Shown here one piece after another: positions 25,564 through 34,837 of a stretch of DNA of 64,000 nucleotides. The DNA is from CAYUCJ01 sp049282265. GTDB lineage: Bacteria > Desulfobacterota > DSM-4660 > Desulfatiglandales > Desulfatiglandaceae. The stretch is taken from contig JBAPTR010000220.1 of assembly GCA_049282265.1 (NCBI GenBank), forward strand, positions 1-64,000, given 5' to 3'. Positions within the stretch are counted from its first letter, which is position 1, and each line of letters begins with the position of its first letter. The notes beneath the pieces are model-generated. The model was not told the origin of the DNA. It ran no database searches and saw only the letters and a program-made list of their open reading frames with translations. The translations under genes were made by a program, and so were the position numbers.

Positions 25564-26424
25564 ATGCAGAATAAGATCTGGAAACCCATAGCACTGCTTG
25601 CACCGGCCATGAGCGCCGTTTTCCTGCTGCTCGTGATCCCCGTATGTTTTATCGTGGTTTACAGCTTCTGGCTCCGAGCTCCAACAGGAGCCGACATCCC
25701 GGCATTTCAGTTGGGAAATTATGCCAAGTTTTTTGCGGACTCATTCTATCCCATGATTCTTGGGCGCACCATTAGAGTTTCGCTGGAGACGGTCCTGCTG
25801 TGCGTTGCCATGGGATATATCCCTGCCTATTTTTTTAACCGGAGCAAGACGAAGAACAAGGCACTGCTCCTGCTTCTCATTATGCTCCCTTTCTGGATCA
25901 GCTTTATTATCAGAACCATGAGCTGGATCAATATCCTGGGTGATACAGGTCTCATCAATCATTTTCTGCTGAAAATCCATTTGCTTTCCCGTCCATTGAG
26001 CATGCTCTACAACGAGGGATCGGTCCTTATGGGGCTCATTCAATATCTGCTCCCTTTTATGATCCTGAATATATATGTCAGTCTGGAAGGGATAGACGAA
26101 AGTCTTCTCGAGGCGGCCATGAGTATGGGCTGCACGGAATGGCAGGCCTTCAGGGAAGTGACTTTGCCTTTAAGCCTTCCAGGCCTCAGCGCGGGCTGTC
26201 TGCTTGTCTTTGTATTGACGGCAGGGACGTATCTGCCGCCAATGATCCTGGGCGGCCCCGGGAACCAGATGATCGCCAACCTTATTTTTGCCCGCGTTAT
26301 CGGTACCCTGGACTGGCCTTTCGGTTCTGCTATCAGCGTTGTGCTCCTGACGCTGCTGGTGATTATCGTGTGGACCTATAACCGTTATCTGGGGATCAAC
26401 CAGATATTCAAAGCTCTTCAATGA
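25564..26424 (+). CDS. Polyamine-type ABC transporter permease (PotB-like)
   Basis: A 286-residue inner-membrane permease with about six transmembrane segments. The EAA loop reads EAAMSMGCTEWQAFREVTLP, and GTYLPPMILGGPGNQMIANLI is characteristic of PotB/YdcU-type subunits. It overlaps the next permease gene by four bases. With that protein, the binding protein at 27349 and the ATPase at 28630 it forms a complete importer for a polyamine-like or other small cationic compound; specificity is not readable. Confidence 0.88.
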   Translation: MQNKIWKPIALLAPAMSAVFLLLVIPVCFIVVYSFWLRAPTGADIPAFQLGNYAKFFADSFYPMILGRTIRVSLETVLLCVAMGYIPAYFFNRSKTKNKALLLLLIMLPFWISFIIRTMSWINILGDTGLINHFLLKIHLLSRPLSMLYNEGSVLMGLIQYLLPFMILNIYVSLEGIDESLLEAAMSMGCTEWQAFREVTLPLSLPGLSAGCLLVFVLTAGTYLPPMILGGPGNQMIANLIFARVIGTLDWPFGSAISVVLLTLLVIIVWTYNRYLGINQIFKALQ

Positions 26425-27230
26425 GGTATTTGGGTATGATGAAGGTATCGGGATGGTCACTGATTCGGTTGTACACCATTTTAATATACGTCTTCATGTT
26501 TACCCCCATTGTTGTGGTAATGGTTTTATCTTTTAATCCCCAACAATTCGGATGCTTTCCCATGACGGGCGTCAGTCTGAAGTGGTTCTCCGAGTTGGCC
26601 CATGACGATGCCATACTGACGGCGTTTAAGAATTCCATGGTCCTGGGGGCTTTTACCTCTGTGATTTCCACAGCCATAGGTATCCTGGCTGCCATGGCGT
26701 TTGTCCGGTTCGATTTTCCCGGCAAGAATACCTTCAACACGCTTCTCCTGGCGCCGATTATGATCCCGGAAGTCATCCTCGGCGTGGCCCTGCTTCTCTT
26801 CCTCCGTTGGCTTCAGCAACCCAAGTCTTTCGCCCTTCTTGTGATAGGACATGTCGTTCTCACGCTGCCCTATGTGCTCCTGATTGTACAGGCCCGGCTG
26901 GTGGGCATCAAAAAAGAGTATGAGGAGGCGGCGCAGTCCCTGGGTGCCAATGCATTCCAGACGTTCCGAGAGATTACTTTTCCCCTGTTGGCACCCGCCA
27001 TACTGGGAGGAGTCCTTTTTTCCTTTACCATATCCCTGGACGACATTACCGCCACATTGTTTTGGGCTACCGCCGAGAATCAGACCCTTCCTGTCAAGAT
27101 ATTCGGGATGCTCAGAAACTCCATCAGCCCCGAGATAAACGCACTGGGAACGATTATGGTGATCCTCACGGTTGCGATACCACTCTTGGCAGGTTATTTG
27201 ATCCGCAGATTTTCAAAAACAAACCTGTGA
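26421..27230 (+). CDS. Polyamine-type ABC transporter permease (PotC-like)
   Basis: A 269-residue permease overlapping the previous gene at an ATGA junction. Six membrane segments and the EAA loop EAAQSLGANAFQTFREITFP are visible. ISLDDITATLFWATAENQTLP matches the PotC-specific region (PotC proteins usually read SLDDFV). It pairs with the PotB-like subunit. Confidence 0.88.
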   Translation: MRYLGMMKVSGWSLIRLYTILIYVFMFTPIVVVMVLSFNPQQFGCFPMTGVSLKWFSELAHDDAILTAFKNSMVLGAFTSVISTAIGILAAMAFVRFDFPGKNTFNTLLLAPIMIPEVILGVALLLFLRWLQQPKSFALLVIGHVVLTLPYVLLIVQARLVGIKKEYEEAAQSLGANAFQTFREITFPLLAPAILGGVLFSFTISLDDITATLFWATAENQTLPVKIFGMLRNSISPEINALGTIMVILTVAIPLLAGYLIRRFSKTNL

Positions 27231-27348
27231 CGAAAATTGCACGTTGAGAAGCTGTTTTGATTGGAACGCTGGACAGAGAAGGCCGGGATGGGACACATGA
27301 GATGGGTCCTTGTTTAAATAACTATTAATCAAAGAAAGGAGTAGAAAC

Positions 27349-28509
27349 ATGGCCAAGGTTTGGAAAGAACGACTGGACAGGGTTTATGATCGCTACAGTA
27401 ATGGAGAGATAAGCAGGCGTGATTTTTTTAAGTACCTGGGGATAGCCGGTGCTTCCATAGGCCTGGTCGGGGGGCCCTTCGGATTCCTTCCCCGGCAGGC
27501 GTGGGCGGCCAATTCCATACGCTTTGACGGTTGGGGTGGTGTGGTCTCCAAAGCCTTTCGCAAATACGCCTTTGACCCATTCACCAAGGCAACCGGTACC
27601 AAGGTGATAGACGGCGAGTTTGGAGACATGGATACCTACCTGACGCGGGTCAAGGCGTCCTTTCCCCCGGGTGGTGAATTCAATCTCGCTCATCTGAGCG
27701 GTGTTTTTGATTACGCCAGGTATGTGAAGCTGGGCTACAGTGTGGTTCTGGATGAAAGCAAGATCCCGAATCTAAAGAATGTGATGGCGGCCATGATGAC
27801 GCCCTACCGGGCGATTACAAACGGCACGCTTTCCGCTGTGCCGTATGACTATGGCCAGACCGGAATTGCCTATAACACCAAGTACATCTCCAAGGCCAAG
27901 GCGGAAAAAGCGGGTGCAGCCCTCCTCTGGGACAAGGACCTCAAGGGCAAGCTCGGCAGTTGGGGGGACTGGCGCACCAACATCTGGTACGGCGCACTCT
28001 ATACGGGGCAGAATCCAAACGACATAAAAGACATGAAGGCCGTGTGGGATGCCTTGCGGGAACAGCGCGGGATGATTAAAAAGTACTGGGGATCGGGCGC
28101 CGAACTTATGAGCCTCCTGGCCAATGAAGAAATCTACGCAACAGTAGCCTGGTCGGGAAGAGTAGAGGCACTCCAGACCCAGGGGCATCCCATTGGTTTT
28201 CTCTCGCCTTTCAATTGTTACTCCTGGCAGGAGTGTATTTTTGTGTTGAAGGGGACTGATCTGGAAGTGGCCCAAAAACTGCTCAACTTCATGCTGGCCC
28301 CGAAGGCCTCCATTGCCGTGGCTGAGGGGCAGAAGTACCCTTCCAGTCTCGATCCAACCAAGGTCAAGATGCCCATGGCGGTCCAAAAACTGCCTGCTTT
28401 CGATCCGACCGGAAAACTTAAAGGTTACTTGTTTGCCAACCCTGACTATTGGAACGGTCACCAGCAGGAATGGGCCGAAAAATGGGACAAGGTCAAGGCA
28501 GGAGCGTAA
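27349..28509 (+). CDS. PotD-like solute-binding protein with Tat signal
   Basis: A 386-residue extracytoplasmic binding protein. The N-terminus carries a twin-arginine motif (SRRDFFKYLG, residues 23-32) followed by a hydrophobic stretch and AWAA, so export is probably by Tat, implying folding in the cytoplasm. The body matches spermidine/putrescine-type binding proteins (TLSAVPYDYGQTGIAYNT). A clear AAAGGAG site precedes the ATG. It delivers substrate to the two permeases upstream. A long-armed inverted repeat separates it from the ATPase gene. Confidence 0.85.
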   Translation: MAKVWKERLDRVYDRYSNGEISRRDFFKYLGIAGASIGLVGGPFGFLPRQAWAANSIRFDGWGGVVSKAFRKYAFDPFTKATGTKVIDGEFGDMDTYLTRVKASFPPGGEFNLAHLSGVFDYARYVKLGYSVVLDESKIPNLKNVMAAMMTPYRAITNGTLSAVPYDYGQTGIAYNTKYISKAKAEKAGAALLWDKDLKGKLGSWGDWRTNIWYGALYTGQNPNDIKDMKAVWDALREQRGMIKKYWGSGAELMSLLANEEIYATVAWSGRVEALQTQGHPIGFLSPFNCYSWQECIFVLKGTDLEVAQKLLNFMLAPKASIAVAEGQKYPSSLDPTKVKMPMAVQKLPAFDPTGKLKGYLFANPDYWNGHQQEWAEKWDKVKAGA

Positions 28510-28517
28510 TCAGTAAA

Positions 28518-28597
28518 TTGTTTATTGCGGGATCTGAGGGAAAAAGCTTCGTGCGGCCGGCATTTTGTTGCACGTCCTTCTGACCCGCAATAAACAA
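28518..28597 (+). other. Long-range inverted repeat between binding protein and ATPase genes
   Basis: TTGTTTATTGCGGG (28518-28531) and CCCGCAATAAACAA (28584-28597) are perfectly complementary over 14 bases, with a 52-base loop. No T-run follows. It may stabilise the upstream message or limit read-through, as often seen after binding-protein genes. Confidence 0.6.
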
Positions 28598-28629
28598 GAT
28601 TGATGACTTTATTAGGAGGCTTTCAAGCT

Positions 28630-29733
28630 GTGGACAAGAATCCTCGCCCCCCGGCAGTGGAGTTGAAAGGCGTTGTCAAATGTTTCGGAAAATTGGTTGC
28701 CGTTGAAAGAATGAACCTGGAGATTGAAGATGGTTCTTTTGTTACCCTCCTGGGTCCTTCCGGGTGCGGCAAGACCACCCTTTTGAGGATGATTGCCGGC
28801 TTGGAGACGCCGACAGAGGGAGAGATCTATATTGAGGGGAAGCTGGTCAACGACATCCCTATTCACAAACGAAACCTCGGGATGATCTTTCAAAATTACG
28901 CCCTCTTTCCGCACAAGAACATTTTTGACAATGTCGGCTTCGGTCTGAAATATAAGGGTGTTCCTAAAGAGGAAATCAAGAAGAAAGTGGAACAGGCCCT
29001 GGAAATGGTCCGCCTCCCCGGGGTTGAAAAGCGGATGCCTTCACAGCTATCGGGTGGTCAGCAGCAACGAATCGCCCTTGCGCGGGCCATTGTCATGGAG
29101 CCTGTCGTTCTCCTTATGGATGAACCGCTCTCGGCCCTTGATGAGAACCTTCGAGAGGAGATGAGGCGGGAGATAGATAACCTCCAGAATGTCATTGGCA
29201 TAACGACCATATTTGTGACCCACGACCAGCGTGAGGCCCTTTCCATGTCGGACAAGATAGTGGTGATGAAAGACGGTGTCATGCAACAGGAGGGAAATCC
29301 TGAAGAAGTCTATAATTATCCCGCTAATCACTTTGTTGCCGATTTCTTAGGCCATTCAAACTTTTTTGACGGAACGGTTATCGAATCCAAGGGTGATCAG
29401 GTCAAGGTCAAGCTTGATGACGGAAATAAAGTGCTGGTCCGGCAACCCGGGGACTGGAACGTCGGGGATCGGATTGAGCTTGTGGTACGTGCACAGAAAT
29501 TCGAAATCGCCCCTGAGGAGGGGAAAAAGGTAGGGGGAGATATCAACTCTTTTCATGGAAAGATCGCGGAGCGAAGTTACATGGGCGGTGAGGTGAGCTA
29601 CTTTGTTGAAATAGGGAACAAGGTTGTGATTAATGTGATAGACACCAGTAAATCCCGACCGCTTCGCCGGGGACAGGACGTTCGTTTACAGGTGCCTCCG
29701 CAACAGTGCGGATTATTGCTGAGAGAGGACTAG
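28630..29733 (+). CDS. Polyamine-type ABC transporter ATPase (PotA-like)
   Basis: A 367-residue ATPase with Walker A GPSGCGKTTLLRM, signature LSGGQQQRIALARA, Walker B LLMDEPLSALD and a C-terminal TOBE domain (from about residue 280), the PotA layout. GTG 28630 is preferred because AGGAGG lies ten bases before it; ATG 28603 is in frame but the AGGAGG would then fall inside the gene. It energises the permeases at 25564 and 26421. Confidence 0.86.
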   Translation: MDKNPRPPAVELKGVVKCFGKLVAVERMNLEIEDGSFVTLLGPSGCGKTTLLRMIAGLETPTEGEIYIEGKLVNDIPIHKRNLGMIFQNYALFPHKNIFDNVGFGLKYKGVPKEEIKKKVEQALEMVRLPGVEKRMPSQLSGGQQQRIALARAIVMEPVVLLMDEPLSALDENLREEMRREIDNLQNVIGITTIFVTHDQREALSMSDKIVVMKDGVMQQEGNPEEVYNYPANHFVADFLGHSNFFDGTVIESKGDQVKVKLDDGNKVLVRQPGDWNVGDRIELVVRAQKFEIAPEEGKKVGGDINSFHGKIAERSYMGGEVSYFVEIGNKVVINVIDTSKSRPLRRGQDVRLQVPPQQCGLLLRED

Positions 29734-29839
29734 GGCACTAGCTGAATCGTTGCGGAAGAAGTATAGAAGCTGGTGATGTTTCGATGGGCCCTCTCTTTTC
29801 GGAGAGAAGGCTCGTTTTGCATTGAAATGGAGATATGTA

Positions 29840-30877
29840 ATGGACGTTTCAAGGATTACCCGGGTCTTCCGGAACCGATTCCCGTCGCGAGTGATTTCCA
29901 TTGACTCCCACACTGCTGGGGAACCGACACGGCTCATTGTGGGAGGTTTTGATCCTATCCCGGGCGTTACCATGAAAGACAAACGCCGCTATATCATGGA
30001 CAATCTCGATCAAATGCGGCTTCAGTTGACCCGGGAACCGCGCGGGCACCGGGGTATATTTGCTGCAATAGTCACCGATCCGGTCACCGACGGCGCCGAT
30101 TTCGGTCTCGTATTCATGGACCCCCGACGGTATCCTTTTCTCTGCGGCCACGGCACCATGGGGGCAGTCGCTACCCTCATTGAAACAGGCGTTCTGGAGG
30201 CTGAGGAACCGGAAACTGCCGTTGTCGTTGATACCCCATCCGGTCCCATGGAAGCGGTTGCAAGGGTTAAGGGAGGGCTGGTGGAGTCGGTGGGCATCAA
30301 CATGGTGCCCTCCTTCGTGTATGGGGAAAACGAGACCCTCCGTGTTCCCGGGCTGGGAGAAGTCCTTGTGGATACGGTTTGCGTCGGTGGTTTTTTTGTG
30401 ATGGTCTCGTCAGATCAGATCAACCTGGAGCCGGATCAGGCCAACTCCGCTGAATTGATTCGGTTGGGTATGCTCATTATCGAAGCTGCAAACGAACAGC
30501 TGGAGGTCCTTCATCCGACGCGACCTGAGGTAACAACCGTCGATGTAGCAGAATTCTATGACCCGTCAGAACATTCCAAGAAACGGGGCAGAAATGTGGT
30601 GGTTTATGGTGAAGCACACATGGACCGTTCTCCCTGCGGCACCGGTACCGCTGCAAAAATGACGCTCCTCCATCATCACGGCGTGCTCGGCATAAACCAG
30701 ACCTTTACCAACCGCAGCCCTCTGGGGAGCGTATTCGAGGGCCGCATCGTAAAAGAAACAAGAATCGGCGACATTGACGGCGTGGTTGCCGAGGTCCGGG
30801 GCAGTGCATACATCACCGGTTTTCATGAATTTGTCCTGGATTCTCGAGATCCTTTTCCCGGGGGGTTCCTGCTATGA
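29840..30877 (+). CDS. Proline racemase / hydroxyproline epimerase family enzyme
   Basis: A 345-residue enzyme. Both catalytic cysteines are present: Cys102 in FLCGHGTMG and Cys266 in SPCGTGTAAKM, so it should be a two-base racemase or epimerase and not a dehydratase (which has Thr at the second site). The start IDSHTAGEPTR is the family hallmark. Substrates in this family are proline, trans-4-hydroxyproline and related cyclic amino acids. ATG 29840 has GGAG seven bases upstream. It overlaps the amidohydrolase gene by four bases. Confidence 0.88.
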   Translation: MDVSRITRVFRNRFPSRVISIDSHTAGEPTRLIVGGFDPIPGVTMKDKRRYIMDNLDQMRLQLTREPRGHRGIFAAIVTDPVTDGADFGLVFMDPRRYPFLCGHGTMGAVATLIETGVLEAEEPETAVVVDTPSGPMEAVARVKGGLVESVGINMVPSFVYGENETLRVPGLGEVLVDTVCVGGFFVMVSSDQINLEPDQANSAELIRLGMLIIEAANEQLEVLHPTRPEVTTVDVAEFYDPSEHSKKRGRNVVVYGEAHMDRSPCGTGTAAKMTLLHHHGVLGINQTFTNRSPLGSVFEGRIVKETRIGDIDGVVAEVRGSAYITGFHEFVLDSRDPFPGGFLL

Positions 30878-32514
30878 AGCAGGATGCTTGCGCTCCCGAA
30901 ACGATCCTGATAAACGGCACCATACGAACCCAGGACACAAGAAAGCCCTTGGTCCAAGCAGTGGCTATCGGTGGTGGGCGCGTATTGGCAACGGGCAATG
31001 ACGAAGAGATACAATCGCTGGCCGGTCCGGATTCCGAGGTAATCGACCTTGGTGGAAGGCTTTGCCTGCCAGGGATGATGGACTCTCATTTTCATTACTA
31101 TACGTGGGCACTGGGGAGACGACAATTGATGTTGGCCGACGTCCGGTCATTGCGTGAACTCCTCGATCGTGTTTCCGCGGCCGCGGAAACCGCGGAACCC
31201 GGGAAGTGGATTCTGGGGCAGGGATGGAACGAGGCCGACTGGGCGGAGCATCGAATGCCCATGCGGGGCGACCTGGACAGGGCCGCTCCAGCGAATCCTG
31301 TGGCCCTCTGGCGCTGTGATCTGCATCTGGCGTCCGTCAACTCCCTTGCACTTGAACTGGCCCACATTACCGACGACACCCCGGATCCTCCTGATGGGGT
31401 TATTGCCCGGGACGCCTCGGCGAGGCCCAATGGTATTCTCCGGGAATTTGCCTCGAACCTGGTCAGGGACGTCATCCCTCCTCCGGATGATGGCGAGATA
31501 TATGCGGCCATGCAGGACGGTATCCATACGTTCCATTCTCTGGGACTTACCGGACTGGAAGACATCCGGTTAATGGGGGGAGAGGAAGGCGCACCTGCTT
31601 TCAAGACCTGGCAGCGCCTGAGGAGTGCTGACGCGCTGGAATTGCGGTGTTGGGTGAGCATTCCGGGGGAGCGTCTGGAGGAGGCGGTTTCCCTGGGACT
31701 CAGAACAGGTTTCGGCGACGACTACCTGCGGATCGGGCACGTCAAGTACTTCGCGGACGGAGGCATGGGTGCCCGCACCGCATGGATGCTGGAACCGTAT
31801 CTGGATGCCGACTGTGGCATGCCTTTGACCCCGATGGATCAATTGGAGAGATGCCTTCAACAGGCGGACCGGGCCGGACTTGCCGTTGCCATCCATTCCA
31901 TTGGAGAGCGGGCAAACCGGGAGCTCATAACAGTCTTCGAAGGTCTAAGAAAGCAACGCAAAGGTGCGGGTGGAGCGGCTGCTCCAGGTCCAACAGTCTC
32001 ACATCGAATAGAACATGTCCAGATGATACGGCCCGAGGACCTGGCCCGCCTGGCCGCATTGGATATCGTGGCCTGTGTACAGCCCCATAACCTGGTTCTG
32101 GATATAGGCATGATCGATGAGTGTGTCGGGGCAAAGGGGAAATGGACCTATCCCTACCGTGACCTGCTTGATTGTGGCATGCGTGTTCTCTTCAGCTCCG
32201 ATGCACCGGTCTGTGATCCGAGTCCTCTTGCAGGTATTCACGCTGCAGTGACCCGGCAGAGGAGGGACGGCACCCCAAACGGAGGGTGGTATCCCTCCCA
32301 GAGGATCACCGTTGAGGAAGCGGTGAGGGGGTACACCATCGTGCCCGCCACGTGCTATGGGGTGGATGACAGACTGGGAAGCATTACGCCGGGCAAATAT
32401 GCTGACATGGTGGTCCTGGACAGAGATATCTACGCCATTGACCCTATGGAAATCATAGAGACGAAGGTTGATTTGACGATCTTTGACGGGAGGATTGTCT
32501 TTCAACGATCATAG
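30874..32514 (+). CDS. YtcJ-like metal-dependent amidohydrolase
   Basis: A 546-residue protein of the amidohydrolase superfamily (COG1574, as in N-substituted formamide deformylase). The metal motif HFH follows GMMDS near residue 70, a later His pair appears in SHRIEHVQM, and the catalytic Asp in FSSDAPVCDPSPL. The C-terminal strand GSITPGKYADMVVLD completes the composite domain. It likely removes an N-acyl or formyl group, or opens an amide, in the imported compound. Confidence 0.85.
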   Translation: MKQDACAPETILINGTIRTQDTRKPLVQAVAIGGGRVLATGNDEEIQSLAGPDSEVIDLGGRLCLPGMMDSHFHYYTWALGRRQLMLADVRSLRELLDRVSAAAETAEPGKWILGQGWNEADWAEHRMPMRGDLDRAAPANPVALWRCDLHLASVNSLALELAHITDDTPDPPDGVIARDASARPNGILREFASNLVRDVIPPPDDGEIYAAMQDGIHTFHSLGLTGLEDIRLMGGEEGAPAFKTWQRLRSADALELRCWVSIPGERLEEAVSLGLRTGFGDDYLRIGHVKYFADGGMGARTAWMLEPYLDADCGMPLTPMDQLERCLQQADRAGLAVAIHSIGERANRELITVFEGLRKQRKGAGGAAAPGPTVSHRIEHVQMIRPEDLARLAALDIVACVQPHNLVLDIGMIDECVGAKGKWTYPYRDLLDCGMRVLFSSDAPVCDPSPLAGIHAAVTRQRRDGTPNGGWYPSQRITVEEAVRGYTIVPATCYGVDDRLGSITPGKYADMVVLDRDIYAIDPMEIIETKVDLTIFDGRIVFQRS

Positions 32515-32561
32515 GCCGGCTGAATTGGGATTGGATAGTCTCTTGTCACCGCCCTTTCCTC

Positions 32562-32623
32562 CTTGAGCGAAGCGAGCGGTGAAATTATATAAGAAATACG
32601 TCATTGAGGTTATGAATTCAGGT
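32562..32623 (+). repeat. Intergenic repeat, copy 1 (partner at 34021-34083)
   Basis: CTTGAGCGAAGCGAGCGGTGAAA, then a variable centre, then CATTGAGGTTATGAATTCAGGT; the same order recurs at 34021-34083 with substitutions. Both lie 45-60 bases before a gene start in the same operon. Confidence 0.6.
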
Positions 32624-32666
32624 ACTTAAGGGATAATTTCAGCAAAATGAAGAGAGGAAAAAATCA

Positions 32667-33998
32667 TTGGAAAATCTGAAAAGGGACTACCTCTTCTATC
32701 AAACCCGAAAGAAATTGCCCTTCATAAAGAAGGCAAAGGGTATATATATGTGGGATCATGCGGGGAAGGAATATATTGACGCCTGTTCCGGTGCCGTAAT
32801 CTGCAACATCGGATATGGCAACCCGAGAATAGCGGATGCGATTGCCGAGCAGGCCCATGAAACCTTCTTTGCCTATCGCACTCAGTTTGAGAATGAGCCT
32901 GCTGTCCGCCTTGCCACGGAGTTGGTGGCGTATTCAGCCCCGCATCTCAATAGGGTTTTTTATGTGTCCGGTGGTTCCGAGGCTGTGGAATCGGCCATGA
33001 AACTCTGCCGTCAGTATTTCTACAACAGGGGGGAAGGCTCCCGTTATCTGTTCATCAGCCGGACTCCCTCCTACCATGGCAGCACACTGGGAGCGCTGGC
33101 GCTTACTTCCTATGCCCCGCTCGAAATCCCTTTCAGGTCCATGATACGGACATACCCGAAGGTCCCGGCTCCCTATTGCTACCGTTGCGTGTTTCACAAG
33201 GAATATCCGCATTGTGACCTGGAATGCGCGAGGGCCCTCGAAACAACCATCCTGAAACAGGGACGGGAGAACGTTGCCGCCTTCGTGGTCGAACCTATAG
33301 TCGGCGCCAGCATCGGCGCATTGGTTCCTCCGGAGGATTATTTTTCAGTTATCCAGAAAACGTGCAGGAAGTATGGCATATTCTTGATCCTTGATGAGGT
33401 GATGACCGGATTCGGCAGGACCGGGAAGCTCTTTGCCTATGAACATTGGGATATTGAGGCGGATATCGTGGCCCTTTCCAAGGGGATGGCCTCCGGCTAC
33501 TACCCTTTAGGGGCCATCATGGCACGCGACAGCATAGTAGATGAAGTGGTAAGTAAAGGTGGATTTGCACACGGTCATACTTACGCCGGCAACCCCATGG
33601 CCTGCGCGGTAGGTCTCGAGGTGTTTAGAATCATCAGGGAGGAACACCTTTCTGAAAACGCCGCCAGGATGGGGCGGGTTCTCAAGGCTGGATTAAAGGG
33701 TCTTGAAGAACGCTACGAAATGATCGGGCAGATCAGGGGAAAAGGCCTCCTCCTCGCGCTGGAACTGGTAAAGGACCGAGATACCCGAGAGCCGTTTCCC
33801 GCGGAAAAAGACGTTAACCTGCTTCTCACGGACGAGGCTTATGATGAAGGGCTCATTATCTATCCGCGTAAGCCTATCAACGGGCTGACAGGAGACCATG
33901 TCCTTGTGGCACCGCCACTGATTGTGAACGAAGATCAGGTCCATGAGATCATTAGCCGTCTTGATCGTGCATTGAAACGAACCATGAAAAAGCTCTGA
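32667..33998 (+). CDS. Class III (PLP) aminotransferase, first copy
   Basis: A 443-residue class III aminotransferase of the omega-amino-acid group. The PLP lysine is in ALSKGMASGYYPLGA, and ILDEVMTGFGRTG gives the conserved Asp. A Cys-rich insert (CYRC, then CDLEC, spacing CxxC-x8-CxxxC) occurs near residue 170, also present in the second aminotransferase. The start is a TTG with GAGAGG upstream. It probably transaminates the terminal or beta-amino group of a pathway intermediate. Confidence 0.85.
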   Translation: MENLKRDYLFYQTRKKLPFIKKAKGIYMWDHAGKEYIDACSGAVICNIGYGNPRIADAIAEQAHETFFAYRTQFENEPAVRLATELVAYSAPHLNRVFYVSGGSEAVESAMKLCRQYFYNRGEGSRYLFISRTPSYHGSTLGALALTSYAPLEIPFRSMIRTYPKVPAPYCYRCVFHKEYPHCDLECARALETTILKQGRENVAAFVVEPIVGASIGALVPPEDYFSVIQKTCRKYGIFLILDEVMTGFGRTGKLFAYEHWDIEADIVALSKGMASGYYPLGAIMARDSIVDEVVSKGGFAHGHTYAGNPMACAVGLEVFRIIREEHLSENAARMGRVLKAGLKGLEERYEMIGQIRGKGLLLALELVKDRDTREPFPAEKDVNLLLTDEAYDEGLIIYPRKPINGLTGDHVLVAPPLIVNEDQVHEIISRLDRALKRTMKKL

Positions 33999-34020
33999 AA
34001 AAACTTTGCGGTCTTTGCGT

Positions 34021-34083
34021 CTTGAGTGAAGCGGGCGGTGAAACAACAGACGAAAATACATTATTGAACTTATGAATGAAGGT
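34021..34083 (+). repeat. Intergenic repeat, copy 2 (partner at 32562-32623)
   Basis: CTTGAGTGAAGCGGGCGGTGAAA, a variable centre and TTATTGAACTTATGAATGAAGGT mirror the first copy. It sits before the CoA-transferase genes. Confidence 0.6.
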
Positions 34084-34141
34084 TCCTGGGTTGGGGGGGA
34101 TCTCCGGAAATCCATGGACGAACAGCGTTGGAGAGGAAGCA

Positions 34142-34837
34142 ATGATCGATAAATGCGTCTCTATTGATCAAGCGCTTGAAAATGTGCGCGATGGCGATTG
34201 CGTCATGGTCGGTGGATTTGGTGTCCCTGGAACACCCTTTAGCCTCATCAACGGACTCCTGGAAAAAGGGACCCGGGGGTTGACCTTGATCAAAAATGAG
34301 GCCAATGAAGATGGGATGGGGCTTTCCAGGCTTATCGAGGCGGGGCGGGCACGAAAGCTGATCTGTTCACACCTGGGTCTGAACGCGACGGTCATCGGCA
34401 TGATGAACCGCAACGAAATTGAGGTGGAGTTTTATCCTCAGGGTATCCTGGCCGAAAAGATCAGGGCCGGTGGGGCCGGCCTGATGGGCATCCTGACGGA
34501 CATCGGGGTGGATACAATCCTCACGGAAAAAAAGCAGCGCATTGACGTCAATGGTCGGAGTGCTGTTGTTGAACCGGCCCTCAGAGCGGATGTGGCGTTG
34601 ATCCATGCCCATAGGGCGGATCCTTTCGGGAATTTGGTGTATCAGAAGAGCGCGCGGAATTTCAATCCTCTTATGGCTACTGCGGCAGACACCGTGATCG
34701 CAGAAGTTGAAGCGATCGTGGACACGGGCGACCTGGATCCCGAGCATGTGCACACGCCCGGCGCCTTCGTGGACCATGTGGTGGTCATGGAAGAGATCAC
34801 GTCCGAATACGGGGTACTGGAACATCACGCCCTATAA
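34142..34837 (+). CDS. 3-oxoacid CoA-transferase subunit A
   Basis: A 231-residue family I CoA-transferase alpha subunit (AtoD/ScoA type). The glycine motif GGFGVPGTP near residue 25 and the closing segment TPGAFVDHVVV (near residue 205) are typical. ATG 34142 has GGAGAGGAAG just before it; an upstream in-frame start is not supported by homology. With subunit B it moves CoA between an acyl-CoA and a keto acid, consistent with the thiolase downstream. Confidence 0.9.
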   Translation: MIDKCVSIDQALENVRDGDCVMVGGFGVPGTPFSLINGLLEKGTRGLTLIKNEANEDGMGLSRLIEAGRARKLICSHLGLNATVIGMMNRNEIEVEFYPQGILAEKIRAGGAGLMGILTDIGVDTILTEKKQRIDVNGRSAVVEPALRADVALIHAHRADPFGNLVYQKSARNFNPLMATAADTVIAEVEAIVDTGDLDPEHVHTPGAFVDHVVVMEEITSEYGVLEHHAL

